From assembly GCF_013410945.1 (NCBI RefSeq), contig NZ_JACCCH010000001.1, positions 1,798,001 to 1,862,000 of the forward strand: DNA of 64,000 bases, read 5' to 3'. The DNA is from Leifsonia sp. AK011 (lineage in GTDB: Bacteria; Actinomycetota; Actinomycetes; Actinomycetales; Microbacteriaceae). The notes under the pieces are model-generated. The model had not been told where the DNA came from, did no database searches, and worked only from the letters and a program-made list of their open reading frames with translations. This document shows positions 47,651 to 54,925 of the stretch, piece after piece (position 1 is the stretch's first letter; the number at the start of each line of letters is the position of its first letter). The position numbers and the translations under genes were made by a program.

Positions 47651-48588
47651 CGACCGATGACCTGCTGGAGAACTACGTTCGTGATGTCGTCCTGCGTTTG
47701 CCACGCAAGGTCCGTCGTGATGTGGGCTACGAATTGCGTGCGCTGCTGGAGGAGGAGCTCCGGGGGAGGGCCGAGACATCCGGTCGCGAGCCCGACGCGC
47801 AACTCGCAGTCCAGCTGCTTGCGGATTTCGGCAGGCCAGCGGATGTGGCCGATCGCTACCGTCCCGCGGGGTTCACGGTGATCAAGCCAGCGGATGCACC
47901 CCAGTTTGCGAGGATCGCTCTCGGCGGAGTGGTGCTCCAGTGGGTGGCATCCCTGGTGGCCACCTTCGCCGCGCGACCGGAGGGTGTCGAGTGGCTCAGC
48001 CTGTTGGGCAGCTGGTGGGTTACGTGGGGGCTCGGGGCGTTCTGGTGGCCGGGATTGCTGGTGTCGCTCAGCATCATCGCCGGGGCGGTGGCGGCGCGGC
48101 GCGAGATGCGGGATTCGAACGCTCCGCGCCTGGCGGAGCTCGATCGCGACAAAGTCAGGCGAGGCTTCATCGTGGTGTACATCGCGCTGGGGCTGCTGGG
48201 CGCGACCATCGTGCTCGCGCTACCGTCGCTCGCAGTCTGGGGGAGTGCCCTTCCGGCCCCGTTGATCGGTGCTTTCGAGTTCGACGCAGGGTTCCTGGCG
48301 TGGCGCGCTCCGTGGGTCCTCGCTTTCTGGGCGGTGAGCCTGGGTTTGGGGATAGCGTTGCTCGTCTCGGGGCGCTGGTCGCGCACCACGCGTCTCATCG
48401 AGCTTCTCTCGGCGGTCGGAGGGCTCATCCTGCTCATTGCGTGGCTCGCACTCGGTCCGATCTTCGTTTCGCCCACCACTGACAGCGTGACCAAACTGTG
48501 CCTCGCTGCACTCGTGATATTGCTCTTCGTCGACATCGTGCTCAGCATTCGCAGGATGTCGATCCCGCTCCGGGCGCCCGCGGTCTGA
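47647..48588 (+). CDS. HAAS-domain membrane protein, partner of PadR
   Basis: A 313-residue protein with an N-terminal HAAS-type helical domain (about 1-75: DLLENYVRDVVLRLPRKVRR, then LLADFGRPADVADRY) and about seven membrane helices after residue 90. HAAS domains are commonly encoded directly after padR and act as the sensor half of the pair; the ligand is unknown. Start and stop positions, and the ATGA overlap with padR, are clear. It converges on the chitinase gene. Confidence 0.82.
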   Translation: MTTDDLLENYVRDVVLRLPRKVRRDVGYELRALLEEELRGRAETSGREPDAQLAVQLLADFGRPADVADRYRPAGFTVIKPADAPQFARIALGGVVLQWVASLVATFAARPEGVEWLSLLGSWWVTWGLGAFWWPGLLVSLSIIAGAVAARREMRDSNAPRLAELDRDKVRRGFIVVYIALGLLGATIVLALPSLAVWGSALPAPLIGAFEFDAGFLAWRAPWVLAFWAVSLGLGIALLVSGRWSRTTRLIELLSAVGGLILLIAWLALGPIFVSPTTDSVTKLCLAALVILLFVDIVLSIRRMSIPLRAPAV

Positions 48589-48598
48589 GCGGCTTGGG

Positions 48599-50194
48599 CT
48601 ACAGCCTCCCCAGACCGGTCAGGAATCGCTTCGTGTAGGCAAGAGACGGGGTGAGGGGGCTTGAGTTGCACGTGTTCGACAGCGCTTTCGACCCGCACGG
48701 TACGTCCCTGTCCAGTGACCAGTAGTGGAGGCCCGCGAGGCCGTTCTGCACCGCGTAGGCGGTCATCTCATCGATGTCCTCCAGGGTTGTGATCTCGTCG
48801 GGAATGTCGTTGAGCGAGATCATGGGAGTGAGCTCGATCTTGGCCAGAGGCACGGCAGGGTAGGTGTGTCGAAGGTTCTTGACTGCCTGGACTGCGGACT
48901 TTCCCATGTCGCAGATGCTGCCGGACATCACGCAGACGTGGTTCGACGCCGGCCCGTAGTCCATGACCATGAGGTTGATCGTGTAGTTGCGGATACCCGA
49001 GGCCAGCACCGCCTTGATGACCGCGTCACCGGTGGAATTGACGCCGCCGTAGCTTCCGTCCGAAGCGCCGAGTGTCGCGATGGTGAAGGAGAAGCGCAGC
49101 CCCGGATAGTCGTCCTGGACGGCCGCGGCGGAAGCGACTTGCTGTGTGATCTCCGCAATGGACTGCCCGCGCTCGATATCGAAGTCCACCCCGATCAGGT
49201 TGTCGCTGGCGTATCGCTCGATGAAGCTGCGCATGCCGGAGGCCGACGAGCAGGTGAAGCTGCCTGCCGCGCCTCCGGTCCCCAGGATGTAGTCGTAGTC
49301 AGCGGAGTCGAGACCGGCGATATTGTCACGGGCAAAGTCGGCCCCGGGAATGCCGGCCCAGTTCTCCCGGCCGCATTCACCAGTCGCGAAGGCGAGTGTG
49401 ATGGTGTCGAGGCTCGGGAGTGTCGATTGCAGCGTCACACCGGTGCCGACGAGCGGCGACTGGTGTCCCGTGATTGCGCTCGTGCCCATCTTGTATCCGG
49501 TGCTCCAGTACATGGCCTGGGCGATGTCCTTGTAGGGACTGAACACGAGTCCGGAGGCTGTGCCCGTCTCGCCCGGGTCACCGTCGTCGCCCGGGGGAGT
49601 GGGAGACGGGGTAGGGGTCGGCGTCGGCGTGGGGGTTGCGTTGTCGCAGGACGTCACGGTCCAGTACTGAGGAGCGGCACTGGGGGACCACCAGTTCGGA
49701 GCGAACGTCGATTCGTAAGCAATGCCGTTGAACAGGACTTTGTCGCCTCTGACGTACGCCGGGTCACCCGCGTAGGGCTGCTTGTACTGAGGGCAGGTGG
49801 CGGGGGTCGTCGTCGGAGTGGGGCTCGGGGTTGGCTGGGGCGTGGCTGTGGGAGTTGCCGTCGGCGTCGGCGTTGGCGTTGAGCACGTCGATTCCTTCCA
49901 GTACTGCGGCACCGCGGCAGGTGACCACCAGTTGGGGGAGAAGGTCGACTCGTAGATCTTCCCGGCAAAGGTGACCTTGTCGCCCTTCGCGTAGGACGCA
50001 TCGCCAGCGTAGGGCTGGACGAACGGTGCGCACGGGACGCGATCCGCCGACGCTGCGGTGGCCAGCGCGGAACCCGCGAAGACCGACGCGCCGACGAGCG
50101 CAATGAGGGTCAGGATTGCCCAGCTGCGGCGAGCCCGCTGATCGGGCCGCATTTCGTGACGAACGACATTCTGGGCAGACGAATCGGCAACCAC
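48599..50194 (-). CDS. secreted chitinase, GH18 with two N-terminal chitin-binding modules
   Basis: A 531-residue secreted glycosidase. A signal peptide or signal anchor (helix about 26-48, ending ATAASA) is followed by two near-identical CBM5/12 chitin-binding modules (about 54-104 and 134-183, each with QPYAGD, YESTF and NWWSP), joined by Thr/Pro-rich linkers, then a GH18 catalytic domain (about 216-531). The catalytic GH18 motif is seen as GVDFDIE with acid Glu341; the usual first Asp of DxxDxDxE is not present. GTG 50194 is chosen for its GGGGGGAAACA leader and correct signal peptide. It probably hydrolyses chitin outside the cell. Confidence 0.88.
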   Translation of the reverse strand: MVADSSAQNVVRHEMRPDQRARRSWAILTLIALVGASVFAGSALATAASADRVPCAPFVQPYAGDASYAKGDKVTFAGKIYESTFSPNWWSPAAVPQYWKESTCSTPTPTPTATPTATPQPTPSPTPTTTPATCPQYKQPYAGDPAYVRGDKVLFNGIAYESTFAPNWWSPSAAPQYWTVTSCDNATPTPTPTPTPSPTPPGDDGDPGETGTASGLVFSPYKDIAQAMYWSTGYKMGTSAITGHQSPLVGTGVTLQSTLPSLDTITLAFATGECGRENWAGIPGADFARDNIAGLDSADYDYILGTGGAAGSFTCSSASGMRSFIERYASDNLIGVDFDIERGQSIAEITQQVASAAAVQDDYPGLRFSFTIATLGASDGSYGGVNSTGDAVIKAVLASGIRNYTINLMVMDYGPASNHVCVMSGSICDMGKSAVQAVKNLRHTYPAVPLAKIELTPMISLNDIPDEITTLEDIDEMTAYAVQNGLAGLHYWSLDRDVPCGSKALSNTCNSSPLTPSLAYTKRFLTGLGRL

Positions 50195-50433
50195 TGTTTC
50201 CCCCCGGGTGTGATCTGAGATCGTGAGGTCCGACGATCCCGTACCGATGATGCGTTGCGAGATCGAAGGTGTTTCACCAGACAATACCGCTAAAGCCGAG
50301 GCGCGGTTGCCCGCACGCGAGGGGAGCTGGCTCATCAGCGCCACGAATCAGCGAGGAGGCGTTTCCGGAAATACTGACATAATGTGCATTATCGGATACA
50401 GCAATGCGACCGCGTAGGGCTTGGCCCTACGGC
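50195..50433. promoter_or_regulatory. promoter region upstream of the chitinase gene
   Basis: The longest gap between CDSs in the window (239 bases). It must hold the chitinase promoter. It contains ATAATG-TG-CATTAT (50379-50392), a near-palindrome that could be an operator, and a hairpin CGTAGGGC-TTG-GCCCTACG (50413-50431) that lies just after the UPF0303 stop on the minus strand and could be its terminator, although no T tract follows. Confidence 0.4.
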
Positions 50434-50898
50434 TCAGTCGTCCAGGAAGCGCCTGAGCGCCTCGGCGGCCACCTCGTGGTCGACCACGTCGGGTTCACCT
50501 GACACGGTGATCGTCCCGACGATCTCTCCGGATGCACGAATCGGAATCGATCCGCCGTGCGCCTTGTACAGCTCTGGATCGAGTCCGAGATCTGCGAGTG
50601 ACTGACCGGATGCCTCGAGCCGACGTCGCACCAAAAGTGATGGTTCTTCAAAATGAAGTGCTACTGCGGCCTTGCCCTGCAACCAGGAATCGTTGTCCCG
50701 TCCCGTCGACCCCAGGCGCACGCGGAACACGAGGTATCCGCGCAGCACGATATCGACGGCCAGATCGAGTTCGCGTTCCGTGATGATCTCCACGGCCGCC
50801 AACCCGAGGTCGAGCGCATCGTCCGTGCCGAAGAATCCGACATCGATCCGCGTGAGCGGCTCGATGTCCTCGATGGTGAATACGGGAAGCTCGGTCAT
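50434..50898 (-). CDS. UPF0303 / haem-degrading-domain protein
   Basis: A 154-residue protein of the UPF0303 family (GlcG/HbpS-like fold). Signatures are RGYLVFRVRLGSTGRDNDSWLQ... cut short here to its start, KAAVALHF, and the C-terminal KAHGGSIPIRASGEIVGTITVSG. Relatives are annotated as haem-degrading-domain proteins, but activity is not established for this group. Last gene of SDR-Nudix-UPF0303; ATG 50898 overlaps the Nudix stop (ATGA). Confidence 0.8.
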   Translation of the reverse strand: MTELPVFTIEDIEPLTRIDVGFFGTDDALDLGLAAVEIITERELDLAVDIVLRGYLVFRVRLGSTGRDNDSWLQGKAAVALHFEEPSLLVRRRLEASGQSLADLGLDPELYKAHGGSIPIRASGEIVGTITVSGEPDVVDHEVAAEALRRFLDD

Positions 50899-51356
50899 CA
50901 GCAGGACGGCAACTGGCGACGCACGAGATTCACCAGCTCCTTCGGCTCGTAGGGCTCGTCGGTGCCGATCAGCTCGCTGAGCGTCCACCATTTGTGGGCG
51001 AGAACGTCCACGTGTTCCTCCTCGGTCCAGTGTTCGCTCGACGGCTCGAAGGTGTCGACAACGGCGGTGTAGAACTCGGCATGACCGGTGTCGTGGTCCG
51101 CGTCATCCCAGACCACATCGAAGTCGTGCGACCACACTGGCTCCCCCAGATCGTCGATCCTCAGCCCGGTCTCCTCGTAGAGTTCCCGGACTGCGGCGTC
51201 GTGCTGGGTCTCGCCCGGGTCCACTCCCCCGCCTGGCGTCAGCCAACGCGCGATCCCGCTCGTGTCTGGCGCCTTCGTGAGGAACAGCAGAATGCGGTTC
51301 TCCCTGTCGAAGAGCAGCACGCGGCTCGTGAGCCGATGCACACCCTTCACGGTCAC
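50898..51356 (-). CDS. Nudix hydrolase
   Basis: A 152-residue Nudix enzyme with a complete Nudix box, GGVDPGETQHDAAVRELYEE followed by TGL (GX5EX7REUXEEXGU), at about residues 44-66. Such enzymes hydrolyse nucleoside diphosphates linked to another group; the substrate cannot be predicted. GTG 51356 follows the SDR stop by seven bases and its own stop overlaps the UPF0303 start, so the three genes form one operon. Confidence 0.92.
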   Translation of the reverse strand: MTVKGVHRLTSRVLLFDRENRILLFLTKAPDTSGIARWLTPGGGVDPGETQHDAAVRELYEETGLRIDDLGEPVWSHDFDVVWDDADHDTGHAEFYTAVVDTFEPSSEHWTEEEHVDVLAHKWWTLSELIGTDEPYEPKELVNLVRRQLPSC

Positions 51357-51363
51357 GGAGTGC

Positions 51364-52140
51364 CTACTTGCTCAGGAAGTCTGAGACGTCGCCGACGTAT
51401 CGCGTGTTGTCGTCGGGGATCGGCTCCACAGCGGCGAGTGCCACTTCGGCCGCGAACTCCCCCACGTTGTACAGGCGACCAGCGGCCTCCTTGCGGGCCT
51501 CGATCGCACCGGGGTTCGCGCGCTGGAGAAGGGTGGCCGTGATGGTCCCCTCGATCATGTCGCCGGAGACGACCACAAACGAGATGCCGTCGGCCTCGAG
51601 CCCGGGGATGAGTTCGCGGAGGGCATCCTCACCGGCACGCTTGCTCAGTGCCACCGGAAGGTACTCCGGCATCGTCTCGACGGTCTTGATGAAGTGCGCC
51701 TGGTGACTCGTGACGAAGACCACGCGTGATCCTGCCTCAAGAAGCGGCCGAGCCGCCTCGAGGAAGTTGACCTGGGCGTCCCGGTTGAGCTTCATGGCGT
51801 AGTCGGCCTCCATGCCGCTCTCCATGCCCCCCGACGCGTTGAGCACGAGGATGTCAAGACCGCCAAAGGCTGCTCGCACGGTTTCGACGAGCGCCGCGAC
51901 GGACTCGGGGTCCGTCAGGTCGGCCCCCACCGCGATGGCCTCAGCGCCGCCGGCGATGAGCTTGTCGACGAGCTTGAGGGCTCGCGCCTCCTTATTGCGG
52001 TAGTTGATCGCCACCCGCGCGCCCGCTTCGGCGAAGTAGGTCACCGTGTCGGCACCGATGCCGCGGGACGATCCAGTTACGAGTACGCGCTTGCCGGCGA
52101 GAGATCCGGGGGCAAGGGGGTTAGTGGGGGTGTCGCTCAC
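51364..52140 (-). CDS. short-chain dehydrogenase/reductase
   Basis: A 258-residue SDR with NAD(P)-binding TGSSRGIGADT, the NASG motif (LNASGGME), and the catalytic Ser-Tyr-Lys region altered: the position of YxxxK reads LPVALSKRAGEDAL, where the usual Tyr is not obvious but the Lys remains. It may therefore be a non-classical SDR. GTG 52140 is preferred (TAGTGT on the minus strand eight bases upstream); GTG 52152 is an alternative. First gene of a three-gene operon with the Nudix and UPF0303 genes; divergent from nfeD. Confidence 0.85.
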   Translation of the reverse strand: MSDTPTNPLAPGSLAGKRVLVTGSSRGIGADTVTYFAEAGARVAINYRNKEARALKLVDKLIAGGAEAIAVGADLTDPESVAALVETVRAAFGGLDILVLNASGGMESGMEADYAMKLNRDAQVNFLEAARPLLEAGSRVVFVTSHQAHFIKTVETMPEYLPVALSKRAGEDALRELIPGLEADGISFVVVSGDMIEGTITATLLQRANPGAIEARKEAAGRLYNVGEFAAEVALAAVEPIPDDNTRYVGDVSDFLSK

Positions 52141-52224
52141 AGCATCCGACACTACCAACACGGTGGCGCAGCGGAGGCAGGTGATAGCTTCGATAGCGAA
52201 CCGAACCACGAGAGGTGCGTGCTC

Positions 52225-52686
52225 ATGCTGCTGGAATTCCTGGAGAGCTACGCCTGGATTGTCTGGCTCGCGCTCATCCTTATCTTCGTGATCATCGAGG
52301 TCACGACGCTGGAGTTCACGTTCCTCATGCTCGCCGTAGGCAGCCTCGGAGGTCTCGTCTCCGGCCTGTTCGGCCTGCCGTGGTGGGCACAGATCATCGT
52401 CGCCGCCATCCTCTCCCTTCTCCTCCTCCTCATCGTGCGTCCCGCATTGTTGCGCGCACTCGGGCGAGGTGCCCACGACGCCCCCACCAACGTCGATGCC
52501 CTCATCGGGCTCTCGGGAGTCGTCACCACCGACTTCGCGGGCAACCCCACCAATGTCAAGCTCGCCAATGGGGATGTCTGGACAGCCCGGGACCTCGATG
52601 GCTCTCCCCTGCTCGAAGGCGACACCGTTGTGGTCGCCGCAATCGATGGGGCCACCGCGGTGGTCTCGACCGTGGAAAGGAACTAG
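52225..52686 (+). CDS. NfeD-like membrane protein
   Basis: A 153-residue short NfeD protein: two or three membrane helices in the first 75 residues, then an OB-fold domain (about 85-150, ALIGLSGVVTTDF and GDTVVVAAIDGATAVV). NfeD proteins partner with SPFH/stomatin-like proteins in membrane quality control, and such a gene follows after three bases. AGAGG at 52211-52215 favours ATG 52225 over GTG 52219. Confidence 0.9.
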   Translation: MLLEFLESYAWIVWLALILIFVIIEVTTLEFTFLMLAVGSLGGLVSGLFGLPWWAQIIVAAILSLLLLLIVRPALLRALGRGAHDAPTNVDALIGLSGVVTTDFAGNPTNVKLANGDVWTARDLDGSPLLEGDTVVVAAIDGATAVVSTVERN

Positions 52687-52689
52687 CCC

Positions 52690-53601
52690 ATGTTCGACGG
52701 AGGACTCATCGGCCAGGTGTTCCTGGTCATCCTGATCGCCGTGATCGCCATCTTTGTGTTGGTGATCCTGTTCCGCTCCATCCGGATCATTCCGCAGGCG
52801 AGCGCAGGAATCGTAGAGCGGCTGGGCAAGTACCACAAGACGCTCATGCCGGGTCTCAACATTCTCGTGCCGTTCATTGACCGTCTCCGTCCGCTCATCG
52901 ATATGCGCGAGCAGGTCGTGTCCTTTCCCCCGCAGCCCGTGATCACCGAGGACAACCTTGTCGTCTCGATCGACACCGTTGTCTTCTTCCAGGTGACGGA
53001 TGCTCGTGCTGCGACCTACGAGATCGCCAACTATCTCGGCGCCGTCGAACAGCTCACGACGACCACGCTCCGCAACGTGGTCGGTGGACTGAACCTGGAG
53101 GAGGCGCTCACGAGCCGCGACAACATCAACGGACAGCTGCGCGTCGTACTCGACGAGTCGACCGGCAAGTGGGGTATCCGCGTGGGACGAGTGGAGCTCA
53201 AGGCGATCGATCCGCCGGTATCGATCCAGGACTCGATGGAGAAGCAGATGCGCGCGGAGCGGGATCGCCGTGCGCTCATCCTCACCGCCGAGGGGACCAA
53301 GCAATCCGCGATCCTCACGGCGGAGGGCGCCCGCCAGGCCGCGATCCTCTCAGCCGAGGGTGACGCCAAAGCGCAGGTGCTCCGTGCGCAGGGTGAAGCC
53401 GAGGCCATCACCACGGTGTTCCAGGCGATCCACGCCGGTGGTCCCTCCGCGGACCTTCTCGCCTACCAGTACTTGCAGACCCTGCCGAAGATCGCTGAGG
53501 GCGACTCCAACAAGATGTGGATCATTCCCTCGGAGTTGACGGAGGCGCTCAAGGGCATCAGCGAGGGATTCCTCGGTGGCAAGGGTCCAGCGCCCAAGTA
53601 G
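52690..53601 (+). CDS. SPFH/Band 7 (stomatin/QmcA-like) membrane protein
   Basis: A 303-residue stomatin-like protein: one N-terminal membrane helix (about 9-30), an SPFH domain (about 33-190 with PQASAGIVERLGKY and PPQPVITEDNLVVSIDTVVFF), and a long Ala/Glu-rich helix with repeats of ILTAEG and AILSAEG (about 195-245) that mediates oligomerisation. It forms large membrane cages with NfeD. The gene is three bases after nfeD and overlaps the glycerophosphodiesterase by 26 bases. Confidence 0.94.
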   Translation: MFDGGLIGQVFLVILIAVIAIFVLVILFRSIRIIPQASAGIVERLGKYHKTLMPGLNILVPFIDRLRPLIDMREQVVSFPPQPVITEDNLVVSIDTVVFFQVTDARAATYEIANYLGAVEQLTTTTLRNVVGGLNLEEALTSRDNINGQLRVVLDESTGKWGIRVGRVELKAIDPPVSIQDSMEKQMRAERDRRALILTAEGTKQSAILTAEGARQAAILSAEGDAKAQVLRAQGEAEAITTVFQAIHAGGPSADLLAYQYLQTLPKIAEGDSNKMWIIPSELTEALKGISEGFLGGKGPAPK

Positions 53602-54358
53602 TCCGGCCGCCTCGTACTTCGCTCCCCCACGACCGCGCGTCTTCGCGCATCGCGGGCTGGCGATCGAGGCGCCCGAGAACACCATGTTGGCCTTCGCCAA
53701 GGCCGTCGCGGTAGGCGTCGACTACGTCGAGACCGACGTGCGCGCGAGCCTGGATGGCGCGGCGGTGGTGTGCCACGACCCTGACCTGTCGCGGGTCGCC
53801 GGGCGTGACATCCGCGTCGATCAGCTCACCCTTGCCGAACTCCGAAGGATCGACCTGGGCTTCGGCCAGACCTTCTGCTCCCTTGCCGAGGCTCTGGACG
53901 CCTTCCCCGAGACCCGCTTCAACATCGACCTGAAATCGGCGGATGTCGTGGCCCCGGCTGTCGACGCGATCCGCAAGCTCAACGCACTCGGGCGAGTTCT
54001 CGTCACCTCCTTCGGGGAGAGCAGGCGTCGCGCGGCGATCGCTGAGCTGCCCGGGGTAGCAACATCGGCGTCGGCCCGACCGTTCGTCGCGGCCCTCCTC
54101 GCAGGGAAGGTCGGCTCGCCGCTCGCCATGTCGAGGGCGCTGCGTGGGATCGATGCTGTGCAGGTGCCGCAGAAAGCGCTCGGGCTCCGGGTGACCACTC
54201 CCCCGATGATCGAACGCCTCCACCGGGCGGGCGTCGAAGTGCATGTCTGGACGATCAACGATCCCGGCGTGATGCTGTCATTGCTCGATCTCGGCGTCGA
54301 TGGAATCGTCACCGATCGCGCCGATCTCGCACTGGAGATAGTGAAGAACCGTCGCTGA
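53576..54358 (+). CDS. glycerophosphodiester phosphodiesterase family protein
   Basis: A 260-residue TIM-barrel enzyme of the GDPD family, splitting glycerophosphodiesters into glycerol 3-phosphate and an alcohol. Metal and catalytic motifs are FAHRGLAIEAPENT (His and Arg), YVETDVRASLDGAAVVCHDPDL (Glu, Asp and catalytic His) and, at the end, VHVWTINDPGVM. No signal peptide. GTG 53576 lies within the end of the SPFH gene; no later start keeps the HRG motif, so the overlap appears real. Confidence 0.9.
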   Translation: MARVQRPSSPAASYFAPPRPRVFAHRGLAIEAPENTMLAFAKAVAVGVDYVETDVRASLDGAAVVCHDPDLSRVAGRDIRVDQLTLAELRRIDLGFGQTFCSLAEALDAFPETRFNIDLKSADVVAPAVDAIRKLNALGRVLVTSFGESRRRAAIAELPGVATSASARPFVAALLAGKVGSPLAMSRALRGIDAVQVPQKALGLRVTTPPMIERLHRAGVEVHVWTINDPGVMLSLLDLGVDGIVTDRADLALEIVKNRR

Positions 54359-54469
54359 TCCGAGGATTTACTGTGAACCACCTGTGAGGCTCGCAGGGCT
54401 GAAAGGTTTTGCCCAGCTTGGGGGTTTATAACTGTGAGCTAACCCCGCGAACACAAGGAGGGCCACACG

Positions 54470-54844
54470 ATGGCAGACCGGAGCTTGCGCGGCATGAGAT
54501 TGGGCACCCAGAGCTTACAGAGCGAAGAGGGCGTCGAATTTTCCCCGCGTGTGAAGAGAACATATCGCGCCTCCAACGGCACCACGTTTGATGTGGTGTT
54601 TGCGGCGGACGCTGAGATTCCCCAGGTATGGGAGTCACCCAAGTCAGGCCAGGAAGGCGTGCTGCTCGGCAGCAATGGCGAACCGGTCGAGCTCGATGAG
54701 ACCGAGACCAAGGTTCCGCGAAGCCACTGGGACATGCTCCTCGAGCGGCGCACCCGCCCCGAGCTGGAGGAACTCCTCCAGGAGCGACTCGAGTACCTCC
54801 GCGCGCGTCGCGGACAGGGCAGCCAGGACAAGATCGGCGCCTGA
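54470..54844 (+). CDS. rbpA: RNA polymerase-binding protein RbpA
   Basis: A 124-residue actinobacterial transcription factor that stabilises the open complex with group 1 and 2 sigma factors. The N-terminal tail MADRSLRGMRLGTQSLQSEE, the core domain (about 28-75) with DAEIPQVW, the basic linker around VPRSHWDMLLERRT and the sigma-interaction domain (about 88-115) match the family. There is no Cys in the protein, so the zinc-binding variant seen in some relatives is excluded. A strong AAGGAGG site precedes the ATG; the 111-base upstream region must hold its promoter. Confidence 0.95.
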   Translation: MADRSLRGMRLGTQSLQSEEGVEFSPRVKRTYRASNGTTFDVVFAADAEIPQVWESPKSGQEGVLLGSNGEPVELDETETKVPRSHWDMLLERRTRPELEELLQERLEYLRARRGQGSQDKIGA

Positions 54845-54859
54845 CCACTCGAACGTGGA

Positions 54860-54894
54860 GAAGCCCCGCTACCGGATGACGGTTGCGGGGCTTC
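54860..54894. terminator. hairpin terminator between convergent rbpA and lnt
   Basis: A 10-bp perfect stem, GAAGCCCCGC at 54860-54869 with GCGGGGCTTC at 54885-54894, 16 bases after the rbpA stop. A short C/T-rich stretch rather than a clean T tract follows. Confidence 0.7.
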
Positions 54895-54925
54895 CCGCAT
54901 TTCTGGGACGAGTTGCCCCACCCGA

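Noticed and set aside
50379-50392. ATAATGTGCATTAT as a promoter or integration site
   Set aside because: Only a 6-bp-arm near-palindrome with no second copy nearby; kept only as a possible operator within the chitinase upstream region.
52141-53304. Upstream extension of the SDR frame over nfeD and the SPFH gene
   Set aside because: The translated extension is a charged low-complexity shadow; the SDR fold begins just after 52140.
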